A stretch of 64,000 bases of DNA from Flavobacteriales bacterium (GTDB lineage Bacteria; Bacteroidota; Bacteroidia; Flavobacteriales_F; PHOS-HE28), in NCBI GenBank assembly GCA_016699575.1, contig CP064979.1:2108001-2172000 (forward strand), given 5' to 3'. Position numbers and translations under genes: made by a program. The notes under the pieces were generated by a model. The model searched no databases and was not told the origin of the DNA. It worked only from the letters and a program-made list of their open reading frames with translations. Of the stretch, positions 34,354-43,497 are shown in pieces. Each line of letters begins with the position of its first letter. Position 1 is the first letter of the stretch.

Positions 34354-35784
34354 TTAGTGCGCGATCGTGATGCGCGTCTTTCCACTGACGCCTGAAGGAG
34401 TGGTCATGCGTAGCGTGTACATGCCTGCTGAGAGGGACGGCAGCACCACCCTGTTCTGTGAACCACCGCGCCATCGCTCGTTCCACACCTGTTGACCGGC
34501 GGTGTTCAACAGCTCCACGCGCGTTCCGCTGGGCGCGGCGTCCTGCAGTGAGATGTCGAGCCAAGCTGAGGCAGGGTTGGGAACTGCGTTGATCCGAAGA
34601 CTGCTGCCTGAGGCATTCGCTTGTACGAAATCGGCTTCCACAGCGCTCAAAGGCGTACCGAACCAATGTGCCTTTGGTGGACTATAGGGGATCATACCCG
34701 TTCGCATCATGTTCAACCCCACGGTGTCGAGCTGGCAACCGACACCGATCGTGTTGGGGTAATGAATGATAGCGAGGTGTGTCTCATAGTAGTTGTAGTT
34801 CGGCGGTGGGCCGCCGGCCAGGATGCAGTAGATGCGCCCGTCCGGAGCTAGCTGCATGCCAGGTGGGCCGTCCGCACAAGCGATGCCGTCGAGGTCCAGT
34901 AGCACTGCGCTATTGTTGATGGTGGTCTCGTCTCCCGAGCTCAGATCGAATTGTAGCCATCGTGCCGAATCGGGTTGAACAAAGCGAGTAACATAGAGCA
35001 CCTGTGCGTTGGGCGAAAATTCGCCGCCTGCCCCACCGCCGGGGACCGAAATGCTGATCGCCTCGCCAAGCAGGCCCGTTGCAGGGTCCAGTGCATGCAG
35101 CAAGAAGTTTCCATTCCCTTTGCTGATGAGCAGCTTGGTATTGTCCGGACTGCATTTGAACCGGACATTCACCGGCAGTGCTTGCGAAAGACTCTGCACC
35201 ACAGGAGTGGTGACGAGCCCCACCCCGGCATTCACGTTGTACGTGAGCAGGGTGCTATCGCTGTAGTGATGCAGGAGTAACCAATGATCTATCCCATCGG
35301 GGGCCGAGCAGATCCCCACATCAGAACCCACCCCGGTAGCGAGAAGTACATCGGTTTCATCCGGAACAAAGGCGGCCGTTCCGGCTTGCACATCCACTTG
35401 AAGCAGCGAATAGGTAATGCTGCTGACGCTCCAGAAGAGGTAGTACAGGGTCGCATCCCCCGGATGCGGGATCACATGCGTGCTTCCGTGATCAATGAAC
35501 CCGGAACCACCGGCCACAGGGTCCCCGTTCCCGTCCAACACGCCCTCATCGGTACTGATGCTGAAGGCCACCTTGCCCGATACCGGGTCCGTGACCGTGT
35601 AGATGAAATCGCCGAAGCTCATCGGGCAACTATCCAATACAACCACAGGCATTAGGCCCGCAGTGAATTCCAAGGAAACCTGATCGTGCATGTACCAAGT
35701 GTCCCAGTAGTTGCCCAAGGGCATCTGGCTTTGGGCTGCAGCACTCAGCAACATGAGTGCGAACCAGCAATTGATCGTTTTCAT
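34354..35784 (-). CDS. Secreted protein with T9SS type-A sorting domain
   Basis: A 476-residue exported protein. A signal peptide (MKTINCWFALMLLSAAAQSQ) leads into a beta-propeller-like body with repeated strands (KVAFSISTDEGVLDGNGDPV, LYYLFWSVSSITYSLLQVDV, LAPDGRIYCILAGGPPPNY), as in WD40-like surface proteins. The last 80 residues are a T9SS type-A domain: INAVPNPASAWLDISL, VELLNTAGQQVWNERW, LPSLSAGMYTLRMTT and GKTRITIAH. It should be exported by T9SS and anchored or released. It begins 17 bases after the stop of a small secreted protein whose start is out of frame, so the two are probably one transcript. Confidence 0.92.
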   Translation of the reverse strand: MKTINCWFALMLLSAAAQSQMPLGNYWDTWYMHDQVSLEFTAGLMPVVVLDSCPMSFGDFIYTVTDPVSGKVAFSISTDEGVLDGNGDPVAGGSGFIDHGSTHVIPHPGDATLYYLFWSVSSITYSLLQVDVQAGTAAFVPDETDVLLATGVGSDVGICSAPDGIDHWLLLHHYSDSTLLTYNVNAGVGLVTTPVVQSLSQALPVNVRFKCSPDNTKLLISKGNGNFLLHALDPATGLLGEAISISVPGGGAGGEFSPNAQVLYVTRFVQPDSARWLQFDLSSGDETTINNSAVLLDLDGIACADGPPGMQLAPDGRIYCILAGGPPPNYNYYETHLAIIHYPNTIGVGCQLDTVGLNMMRTGMIPYSPPKAHWFGTPLSAVEADFVQANASGSSLRINAVPNPASAWLDISLQDAAPSGTRVELLNTAGQQVWNERWRGGSQNRVVLPSLSAGMYTLRMTTPSGVSGKTRITIAH

Positions 35785-35801
35785 GGTTCTGCTGGGGTTG
35801 T

Positions 35802-36346
35802 TCAATTGCATCCGGGGCTGTACGCCACGATCCGCATGGAGCCGTCGTCGAAACAGTTTTGCTCGGCGGGGTAGGTGCAGGTCGCGCCGGACCAGCTCAG
35901 GCACACAAGCGAACAACCTGCGCCGCGAGGAACTAGACCACTGTTAGGGTTTGCGCACGCCTGAGTAGCGCCAGGCAACGCGGTCATGTAGTGTAGAGTG
36001 GAAGTATTCGACCCCGCACAGTACACCCTGATCTGCTCGATGCGGTCGGCGTTGCCGGGAAGCGTTAGCAGTATCTCTTGCGTGCCACTGTTCACGGTGG
36101 TCAACCAACTGGAAATCGTGTTCGTGTTGGTGCGGTAGTAGAACCGCATGTTCAGATCGTACGGAGAGAGGTTTGAGACCGTGTAGGCAGGAGGGTCGCC
36201 GTTCGGAGGTGGAACAGGATTAAGCGAGCTGCATGGAATGTTCGGCTGTGCTTGGCCAATTGCACAAACAAAGGTCAGCAGCGCGGCTACGAGGAACCTT
36301 GGCCTTCCGGTCGCGCGGTTCGCGGTTTTCGGTTTTCGGTTTTCAT
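35802..36346 (-). CDS. Small secreted Cys-rich protein, start codon out of frame at a heptamer tract
   Basis: The coding frame runs open from 36368 to the stop at 35802 and contains a signal peptide (RPRFLVAALLTFVCAIGQAQ) followed by a mature part with six or more Cys (NIPCSSLNP, VYCAGSNTS, QACANPNSG, AGCSLVCLSWSGATC, EQNCFDDG). No ATG, GTG or TTG lies in frame before the signal peptide; the first in-frame ATG (36149) is beyond it. The only good start, ATG at 36346, is in another frame, and directly after it come three copies of AAAACCG. One or four copies would join it in frame to the signal peptide; three do not. A TAgcTTGG box lies 17 bases upstream. It is either phase variable (off state), a recent frameshift, or an assembly error. 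Confidence 0.65.
36323..36343 (-). repeat. Heptanucleotide tandem repeat (AAAACCG)3 right after a start codon
   Basis: Three perfect 7-base units, with a fourth degenerate unit in register (CGAACCG, 36316-36322), directly follow the ATG at 36346. Since 7 is not a multiple of 3, each gain or loss of a unit changes the reading frame of the secreted protein. Confidence 0.85.
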
Positions 36347-36363
36347 TGGATTTGGTTTTACTG

Positions 36364-36371
36364 CCAAGCTA
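36364..36371 (-). promoter_or_regulatory. Possible -7 box of the small secreted protein
   Basis: TAGCTTGG on the minus strand ends 17 bases before the ATG at 36346, supporting that ATG as the intended start. Confidence 0.35.
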
Positions 36372-36440
36372 AGCGCGTTGCGAGTACGGATGCCGCAACG
36401 ACCTATCGAGGCATGACCGGTCGATCTTCCAGTGAGCGGC

Positions 36441-36448
36441 TACCTTGC
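36441..36448 (+). promoter_or_regulatory. -7 box of the YitT-family gene
   Basis: TACCTTGC ends 5 bases before the ATG at 36454, again consistent with a near-leaderless transcript. An in-frame TTG at 36445 falls inside this box and is therefore an unlikely start. Confidence 0.4.
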
Positions 36449-36453
36449 CGCCG

Positions 36454-37428
36454 ATGAAGGCCTACGTGGAACGTCTCGTGCTGCGCACCGTGCTGCGTGG
36501 CCAGGCCGCCATGATGCGCGACGAGGAGTTCTCCGCGTTCGCGCTAGCCAAAGGCTATAAGCAACTGCGGGCCCAAGCATGGCGCACGACCAAGGATGTT
36601 TTCATGATGGCCACGGGTGTGGCGAGCGCGGCTTTCGGGTTGGAGGGATTCCTCCTGCCGAACACCTTCATCGACGGTGGTGCAACGGGCATAGCACTGC
36701 TCATCACCGCGTACAGTGGACTTCCGCTCGGCACCTGGTTGCTGCTGATCAACATCCCGTTCATCGTCATGGCCTACCGCATGATCGGGAAAGAGTTCGC
36801 TATGAAAACGGTGTTGGGCATCGCCACCCTTGCGCTGGTGGTGAGCACCGTGCATTTCCCGGAGGTCACGCACGACAAGCTGCTGGTGGCGGCGTTCGGC
36901 GGGTTCTTCCTCGGTCTGGGTATCGGCCTCGCAGTGCGGGCCGGGGCGGTCATCGACGGCACCGAAGTACTGGCCATCGCCATCAGCCGCCGCACCGGGC
37001 TCACCATTGGTGACGTGATCCTTCTGGTGAACGTCATCATCTTCGGTGTGGCCGCATGGCTGCTGAGCGTGGAGACCGCTCTCTACAGCATGATCACCTA
37101 CCTCGCCGCCAGCCGCACCGTCGATTTCATCATCGAGGGCATCGAGGAATACACGGGGGTCACTGTGATCAGCCCGCACAGCGAAGAGATCCGCGACATG
37201 ATCGTGAACAAGCTCGGACGCGGCGTCACGGTGTACAACGGTAAGCGCGGCTACGGCAAAGGGCTCCACCCGAACGATACGGAGATCATCTACTGCGTGA
37301 TCACGCGTTTGGAGGTTGGTCGCATGACGGGTGAGATCCGCCGCATCGACCCCAACGCGTTCGTTGTGATGACGAGCATCAAGGACACGCGCGGTGGAAT
37401 GATCAAGCAGCGGCGCCACAAGCACTGA
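36454..37428 (+). CDS. YitT-family membrane protein (DUF2179 C-terminal domain)
   Basis: A 324-residue inner-membrane protein. After a 45-residue cytoplasmic lead come five or six hydrophobic segments with the YitT pattern: SAAFGLEGFLLPNTFIDGGA, TGIALLITAYSGLPLGTWLL, AGAVIDGTEVLAIAIS and TVDFIIEGIEEYTGVTVIS. The C-terminal cytoplasmic DUF2179 domain includes KLGRGVTVYNGKRGYGKG and IIYCVITRLEVGRM and ends IDPNAFVVMTSIKDTRGG. The family is widespread and its transported substrate, if any, is not established. The ATG at 36454 is chosen over a TTG at 36445. Confidence 0.92.
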   Translation: MKAYVERLVLRTVLRGQAAMMRDEEFSAFALAKGYKQLRAQAWRTTKDVFMMATGVASAAFGLEGFLLPNTFIDGGATGIALLITAYSGLPLGTWLLLINIPFIVMAYRMIGKEFAMKTVLGIATLALVVSTVHFPEVTHDKLLVAAFGGFFLGLGIGLAVRAGAVIDGTEVLAIAISRRTGLTIGDVILLVNVIIFGVAAWLLSVETALYSMITYLAASRTVDFIIEGIEEYTGVTVISPHSEEIRDMIVNKLGRGVTVYNGKRGYGKGLHPNDTEIIYCVITRLEVGRMTGEIRRIDPNAFVVMTSIKDTRGGMIKQRRHKH

Positions 37429-37435
37429 GCCGCCT

Positions 37436-37912
37436 TCACGCACCTGCCGCCGCTGTTCGTCGTCGCCGCTCATCGATGGCGTGCACGGCTGCCAGAAGCG
37501 CTACGACGCTGGGGGCCTCTTCGCCCACCGGAACGGACAGGGCGTGTTCCATGCGCCAAGTGTTCCAATTGTAGCGGCTGGTGATCACGGCGTGCACGTG
37601 ACCGTTGGCGTCGACCAAGTGATGTTCGTGGCGCCAGATGCTGGGCCTCTTCACGGTAAGCGAGCGATCGGGCCGCGACAGGTCGTGGAGTTCGATGGCG
37701 CCATGCCATTGGGCGCGCATGCGAACCACGCAGTGCCCGTTGAACAGTACTTCCATGGCGGTGAAGAGGTTGTTCCTCACCCTGTATACACCGTCCGATG
37801 TGGTGATCTCGACCAGCGGACGCCAGTACCCGGTGCGGACCAGCCGGCCCATTTCGTGGCCATCGCTGGAAACCACGCGCACTGTGTGCCGGTCGATGTG
37901 TTGCAGACGCAT
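37436..37912 (-). CDS. Protein of unknown function, LURP/Tubby-like strand pattern
   Basis: A 158-residue soluble protein rich in His and Arg, with a run of short beta strands (HTVRVVSSDGHEMGRLVRTG, RNNLFTAMEVLFNGHCVVRM, ITSRYNWNTWRMEHALSV). The strand pattern is faintly like Tubby-C/LURP-one folds, but this is only an impression. The open frame continues to 37975, where it would include the terminator hairpin of the upstream gene, so I place the start at the ATG at 37912 (37930 is also possible). It converges on the YitT gene with 7 bases between the stops. Confidence 0.7.
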   Translation of the reverse strand: MRLQHIDRHTVRVVSSDGHEMGRLVRTGYWRPLVEITTSDGVYRVRNNLFTAMEVLFNGHCVVRMRAQWHGAIELHDLSRPDRSLTVKRPSIWRHEHHLVDANGHVHAVITSRYNWNTWRMEHALSVPVGEEAPSVVALLAAVHAIDERRRRTAAAGA

Positions 37913-37951
37913 GCCGGCACAAAGCAACATGCCCCACCGGATGCTCACTGT

Positions 37952-37995
37952 CGAAATGACGAACGGCCCCCGCATGGAGGCCGTTCGTCATTTCG
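37952..37995 (-). terminator. Terminator of the secreted protein gene at 38006
   Basis: A perfect 17-bp stem (37952-37968 with 37979-37995) with a 10-base loop starts 11 bases after the stop at 38006. It resembles the 17-bp terminator at 12738 in length. No long T-run follows. Confidence 0.75.
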
Positions 37996-38005
37996 TGCTG
38001 ATGGA

Positions 38006-39496
38006 CTATTCGAACACCACGGCGCGTGCCGCACGGCCATCGGCAAAACGTACCACAATGCGATAGGTGCCAGCCGCAAGATCGCCGCGTTCAACAACGG
38101 TGCGCAAAGCATTCACGGTTTGTGCGCGCGCCAGTCGGCCATCAAGCGTGTAGAGGTCGTAACCAACAACGAGTCCGGCCGGGCTGTCCAAGGTGATGTT
38201 CTCGGCAGCGGGGTTCGGCTGCAACACCATGGCGGCTGCGGCGGTGGGTTCATCAATGCCGATGGGAGAGCCGACACACACACAGTTCGCGTTCCAAGTA
38301 TCCCAGAGCGTGTTCGCATTGTTGTCGTTGCACGGTGTGCCTGGCAACGCCGTTCCGCCGGATACGCCTTGGCAGTCCACATTGCCGCAGGGCGGCTCGG
38401 CATTGGTGAGCGATATGGTAACGGTTGCGATCGCAGCGGGGCATGGTGGAACCGTAACACGGTATTGCCAAGCCCCGGGGAAATCGTTCAGCGCATCGAA
38501 GGTGGACGTATAGCCACCGATCAGGAAGCCTAGCGGATCATACCACGAACCTGCTTGGGAAGGGCTGCCGGTCAGGGCACTGCTCAACTGGAAGGAAGTG
38601 TCGGTCTCACAAACTTGCACGGCCATGCCTGTTCCGGGGTTGCCCGGCTGCACCACGGATACTGAAACGACGGACGATGGGTTGCCGCATGGGGGGATGC
38701 CGGGAACAGTGTAGGTGTAAGCCCCCGCAGGACTTGTGCCCGGGGTGAAGGTGCTCGGTACGGTGTTGCCCTGGTAGGTCCAAGTACCACCGGTGTCAGG
38801 ACCGCCCCCCAGGAAACTGAACAGGTCGAATGGGGCTGCTGTTGCACAGGTTTGCACTGTGCCGTTTGTGCCTGCGTTGGAGTTGATCTGGTAGGTGATC
38901 AGCACCTGTTGGGCAGTGTCAATGCATGGAAAGTTCTGATCGAACTGGTAAGTGTAGAAGCCCGCTTGGCTTTGCCCAGGATCGAAAATGCCGTTGGTGA
39001 TCGTTACTCCGTTCGGATCGAGCCATTCACCACCGGGGTCCGGAGAACCGTCCAGTACAGTGATGAGCTGGATGTTCGCGTCGCTGTTGCATACCGAGAT
39101 CTCGGCATAGCCGCCGGGGTCGGGCGTGGTTGCTGCGGTAACGGTCTTGGTACCGGTCCACGTGTCCACCAGCACCCCGTTGATGTTGAGTTCCCCGATC
39201 ACGGTGTACGTGCCGGCCGGGTACGGCCCGGATTGGGTGAGCGGTTGGCTGAACGGTGTGACGCCGCCGCCGCCGCCACCGCTGCAGTTGAGCACCACGG
39301 TGAGGGTGAAGCCGTTCGGTGTTATGGTGAAATTGTCGGGCATGTAATTCGCCCCGGGGAAGTTCCCGATAACGTTCATGCCGACCAGGTCGCATGCGTC
39401 GGGCGTGCCGGGGTTCCAAGTGATGTTGTTGATGTTCTGCGCGCTTCCAATGAGCGGCATGATCACCAAAGTGCACGGAAGTAGCGATCGGAGCAT
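38006..39496 (-). CDS. Secreted multi-domain beta protein with T9SS sorting domain
   Basis: A 496-residue exported protein with a signal peptide (MLRSLLPCTLVIMPLIGSAQ). The body holds three or four Ig/PKD-like repeats separated by about 85 residues, each with a Cys and the pattern 'gxWxdPxG...F.P....G.Y.Y': GGEWLDPNGVTITNGIFDPG, GGTWTYQGNTVPSTFTPG, AGSWYDPLGFLIGGYTSTF. The end is a T9SS type-A domain (VLQPNPAAENITLDS, YDLYTLDGRLARAQTV, GDLAAGTYRIVVRFADG). It is probably a surface protein of unknown role. The ATG at 39496 precedes the signal peptide directly; the gene ends at a strong terminator. Confidence 0.92.
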   Translation of the reverse strand: MLRSLLPCTLVIMPLIGSAQNINNITWNPGTPDACDLVGMNVIGNFPGANYMPDNFTITPNGFTLTVVLNCSGGGGGGVTPFSQPLTQSGPYPAGTYTVIGELNINGVLVDTWTGTKTVTAATTPDPGGYAEISVCNSDANIQLITVLDGSPDPGGEWLDPNGVTITNGIFDPGQSQAGFYTYQFDQNFPCIDTAQQVLITYQINSNAGTNGTVQTCATAAPFDLFSFLGGGPDTGGTWTYQGNTVPSTFTPGTSPAGAYTYTVPGIPPCGNPSSVVSVSVVQPGNPGTGMAVQVCETDTSFQLSSALTGSPSQAGSWYDPLGFLIGGYTSTFDALNDFPGAWQYRVTVPPCPAAIATVTISLTNAEPPCGNVDCQGVSGGTALPGTPCNDNNANTLWDTWNANCVCVGSPIGIDEPTAAAAMVLQPNPAAENITLDSPAGLVVGYDLYTLDGRLARAQTVNALRTVVERGDLAAGTYRIVVRFADGRAARAVVFE

Positions 39497-39559
39497 GGGG
39501 CTTCGTTTTTCGTGTAAGGAGCCCAAATGTAGCGGGAGGCAGCACGAGGGTGCACCCGC

Positions 39560-39567
39560 TACTTTCG
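39560..39567 (+). promoter_or_regulatory. -7 box of the CotH-like gene
   Basis: TACTTTCG ends 4 bases before the GTG at 39572, another near-leaderless arrangement. Confidence 0.45.
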
Positions 39568-39571
39568 GCCG

Positions 39572-41542
39572 GTGAACACCCCCCGGTCAATAGCCACGTT
39601 GCTTTTGGTCCTCTTGGGTGCGGCTGCGGCCGCTCAAGGGCTGTTGATCAATGAGGTTTATTGCACTGGCCCTGGGCCGGACCGTGTCGAACTGCTCAAT
39701 GCGGCTGCTCGACCCGTCGCGCTGGAGGGCTTACGGTTTTCCATGGAGGAACGTAGCGCGCGGCTGCGGACCGAACGCGTGCTGGCTGCCGGTGAGCGGT
39801 GCGTGGTGGTCTTCTCCGGCAAGGGAGCGGGCACGGATACCGTCCCGTTCGGATTGCCTGCTACCGGGGGCACGCTGCTATTGATCGCGCCGGATGGCCA
39901 ACACATTCTCGATGTTGCGGCTTGGCCTTCCATGCCTTCCGGCGCGTCCATTGGCCGCCAACCAGATGGGACCACGGGTTGGAGCTTCTTCGTGGAACAT
40001 TCGTTGGGCCTAGCCAATGCTGCTGCGCCACGCCTGCGTCGGATCTGCCCCATACCGCTGGCATCAGTGCCGGCCGGTCGGGTGCCACCAGGCACGCGGG
40101 TCCGTTTTTCTTCCGATGGTGAGGGCGAGGTGCGCTGGTCCTTGGATGCCGGAGCGGCGCTGTCCGAGGATGGCCGATCAGCGTCGGAGGAGGTTGTCAT
40201 CCGCCAGAGTGCTGCGGTGCGCGTTCAAGTGTTCAGCGATGATGCATTGCCGAGCAAGGTCATCACCTTCACCTATGTGGTCGAGGAGGGGGTGTTGCCC
40301 GTGATCGCGTTGTCGGTGCCGGACAGTTGTCTCACGAGCAGGCAGCCCGGCCGCGGAACCACTGAAGGAGTGGGCGCTCCATCCCTGATGGTGGATTGGC
40401 GTGAAAGCGGAAGCGGATCGCGAAGCCTGCCCAAACGCAACTTCAAGCTTGCTGCCACCAGCCACCAACGCTTCAAGCTGCCGAACGGATGGAACGGCCG
40501 CGAACTGATGCTTCGCGCTGACGCAAGCCCGCATGCCTTCATGCGCAACACGTTCATGGAGCACATCGTGGCCAAGACCGGGGCGAACGTTGCCGTACAA
40601 TCTTCCTTGCCGGTGGACCTCTACCTCAATGGGCGCTACCACGGTCTCTATCGCGCCATGCCGCCCAAGGACGAGGATTGGTTGCGCACGCTGCACAACG
40701 CCGAGGCATTCGATGTCCTGCATGGCCCATCGTTGCGCAAGGTGGACGGCGACCGCACGCACTTTCACGATGCGTACGAGGCATTGCTGGCCGGCTCGTC
40801 AATGGACACGTTGGAGCGCTTGGTCGATGTGGCCAGCCTCATCGACCTCGCTTGCTTCGACCTGTGGACCGGCCGCGCCGACCATGACCTGAACGTGCGG
40901 TGCTATCGCCCCAAGGAACCCGGTGGCCGCTGGCGTTGGGTATTGTACGACATGGACCTATGGGCGCCGGTGGAGGAGAACAGCTTGATGCGCATGTGCA
41001 GCGAGGCCGTGCCTGTTGCGCCCTATCTGCCGCAGTTGTTAAGGCACCCGGATCTGCGCGACCGCTTCCTTGCGCGTATTGTGGCGCTCAAAGCGACGGT
41101 GTTTTCGCCAGTGGTAAGCCTGGCATTGGCGGATAGTCTGTTCGAAGCACATCACGCCGCGTTGACCACGGATCACGCATTGTGGTCCGGGCGTATGAAC
41201 ATGCCCGGGCCGGAAGACACGTACAACGAACTCTCGAGGTTCTGCACGGAACGCGGAACGAATGTGATGGCCATGCTGGCAGCTCGAATGCGGAGGAAAC
41301 TTGTGCCGATGGAGGTTGCCGTTTCACCATCGGCAGGCGGAACCGTTCATGTGGAAGGGCTGGCACTTGCCAACGGGAAGACGCGGTTCCAGGCGTTCGC
41401 CAAGGTCCCTCTTGAGCTGCAAGCCTTGCCTGCGGAGGGTTGGGTGTTCGTAGGATGGAAGAACGGTGACGATGATCCCGTGCTCGTTGTGGACCCTGCA
41501 GATCAGCCTAAGGTGATCGCGGTCTTCAGACGCTCAGCCGGT

Positions 41543-41563
<21 letters not shown>
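39572..41563 (+). CDS. CotH-kinase-family secreted protein with lamin-tail-like domain
   Basis: A 663-residue exported protein with a signal peptide (residues 1-22, ending AAAQG). Residues 23-130 resemble a lamin-tail domain (LLINEVYCTGPGPDRVELLN, LEGLRFSMEERS, VVFSGKGAGTDTVPFGL). Residues 260-560 match CotH-type atypical kinases: KRNFKLAATSHQRFKLPNGW, HAFMRNTFMEHIVAKTGANV, PVDLYLNGRYHGLYRAMPPK and RWVLYDMDLWAP, the acidic motif corresponding to the D-x-D metal site. A short beta domain of the Listeria-repeat kind (GWVFVGWKNGDDDP) ends it. No T9SS domain is seen. The start is GTG. Its last 21 bases overlap purQ tail to tail. Confidence 0.88.
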
Positions 41564-42229
<666 letters not shown>

Positions 42230-42248
42230 GTTCTTCGGTTAAACGCGG

Positions 42249-42256
42249 CGAAAGTA
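42249..42256 (-). promoter_or_regulatory. -7 box of purQ
   Basis: TACTTTCG on the minus strand, followed by CCGCG, ends 19 bases before the purQ ATG. An almost identical sequence precedes the dehydrogenase gene at 47738. Confidence 0.5.
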
Positions 42257-42263
42257 GGTGCCG

Positions 42264-43259
42264 TCAGGGGAGCGTGGGGGCCGTCCATTGCGCGGCGCAG
42301 CCGATGGCCAACAAGGTGAGCAACGTCACCTCCGCCAGCCAGACGCGCTGCATGTTCAGCAACGGGTAGCTCAGCACTACGCTCAGCGGCATCGCCAACA
42401 GCACGGAGGGAAAGGTCCCGTTCACCCATGCCTCCAGGCCGATGATGGCGAGCACCGACCAGCACAGCGCCAGGAAGGCCGAACGGGTGTTGCGCATGCG
42501 CATGATGGCCTTCTGGTAGCTGCGGAAGAACCGGAGCACGGCGCTCAACGCCAGCGGAACAAGCACCAGCAGGAGCAGTACGGCCTTACGCCCTCCTGGA
42601 AGTGCGGGATGCGCGGCTGGCACCATGCTCCGCACGGGTTCCATTGGCGCCCACCCGCCCAGGCGCAACACGCCCCAGCAGAAGTAGAATACCAATAGCG
42701 TCCCCGCCAAGGGCATCGCATACTCCCGCCAGTTGAAGGAACGCGCCACGCTCACTGCTGCCCAAACAGGCACCACCATGAACGCATAAGGGAAGTAGAA
42801 GAGCGCCGCCAAGCCAACGAGCATGCCGCTGCGGAAGAGGGCGCCGATGACAATGGGTCGGCCTTGGATGGCCCACACGAGCCGGAACGAGAAGACCAGT
42901 GGGACCGCACCGATGAGCGCAGGTTGGAACAGTGGTCCGGGCACGGTCCCCATTAAAAGAACTAAGAGCAGGGCAGGCATCCGGTTGCGCCGGTCGAACA
43001 GCTCGGCGTTGTTGGCCGTGCTGGCCAGAAGCACCGCAAGGCCCGAGGCCACGGCAATGGCAATGGCGCCTTGCAGCCAAGGTGCATGCGCGGTCAACCC
43101 GTTCAAGGCCCTGAACAAGGGCATACTGGCGCCGTTGCCCAGTGCCGCCGGGTACAAGGGCTGCACCCACCACAGCACGGCCATTACAGGGAGCAGCAGG
43201 AACAGCACGATCGGCTGGTCGGTGCGGAAGGGTGCTGCGAGGACTTTGGGACTGACCAT
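42264..43259 (-). CDS. Polytopic membrane protein (DUF6427 family)
   Basis: A 331-residue inner-membrane protein with about nine hydrophobic helices (VLFLLLPVMAVLWWVQPLY, AIAIAVASGLAVLLASTANN, LLLVLLMGTVPGPLFQPALI, AVLLLLVLVPLALSAVLRFF). The combination of the NAELFDRRNRMPALLLVLL stretch and its position next to a small membrane protein and purD is the pattern of DUF6427 in Flavobacteriia. Function unknown; no charged transport motif stands out. It is divergent from the small gene at 43309 and precedes purQ by 34 bases, but purQ has its own promoter box. Confidence 0.85.
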   Translation of the reverse strand: MVSPKVLAAPFRTDQPIVLFLLLPVMAVLWWVQPLYPAALGNGASMPLFRALNGLTAHAPWLQGAIAIAVASGLAVLLASTANNAELFDRRNRMPALLLVLLMGTVPGPLFQPALIGAVPLVFSFRLVWAIQGRPIVIGALFRSGMLVGLAALFYFPYAFMVVPVWAAVSVARSFNWREYAMPLAGTLLVFYFCWGVLRLGGWAPMEPVRSMVPAAHPALPGGRKAVLLLLVLVPLALSAVLRFFRSYQKAIMRMRNTRSAFLALCWSVLAIIGLEAWVNGTFPSVLLAMPLSVVLSYPLLNMQRVWLAEVTLLTLLAIGCAAQWTAPTLP

Positions 43260-43278
43260 GCCGGTGTTGGGGCGCGTC

Positions 43279-43286
43279 TATATTTG
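43279..43286 (+). promoter_or_regulatory. -7 box of the small membrane protein gene
   Basis: TATATTTG, a full match to TAnnTTTG, ends 22 bases before the ATG at 43309. The best upstream TTTG (43245-43248) is 30 bases away, further than usual. Confidence 0.5.
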
Positions 43287-43308
43287 CCCGCGTTCAACGG
43301 AACCCGTC

Positions 43309-43488
43309 ATGACCCAATTCTGGCACAGCCTCGGACACGGAATACAATGGCTTTTGGAAGGCTTGGTGGTCATGGGCTGGGGCCCGGTGGTGCTTTTCAG
43401 CATCATCATGGCCATTGGTGCCATCTATTGGATGATGCTCCAAGGCCGGTACAACCGCAAGGCGAAAGAGACCGGCGGTCATCTGTAG
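43309..43488 (+). CDS. Small single-pass membrane protein (DUF6341-like)
   Basis: A 59-residue protein with an amphipathic start (MTQFWHSLGHGIQWLLEGLV), one strong membrane helix (about residues 20-42) and a basic tail (GRYNRKAKETGGHL). In Flavobacteriia a small protein of this kind (DUF6341) sits beside the DUF6427 gene and purD, as here, so I assign it on synteny and topology rather than on clear sequence identity. It is divergent from the DUF6427 gene, has its own full-consensus -7 box, and converges on purD with 9 bases between the stops. Confidence 0.75.
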   Translation: MTQFWHSLGHGIQWLLEGLVVMGWGPVVLFSIIMAIGAIYWMMLQGRYNRKAKETGGHL

Positions 43489-43497
43489 TCTTACCGT

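Noticed and set aside
43245..43248. TTTG as -33 element for the small membrane protein gene
   Set aside because: It is 30 bases from the -7 box, beyond the usual 17-23 base spacing.
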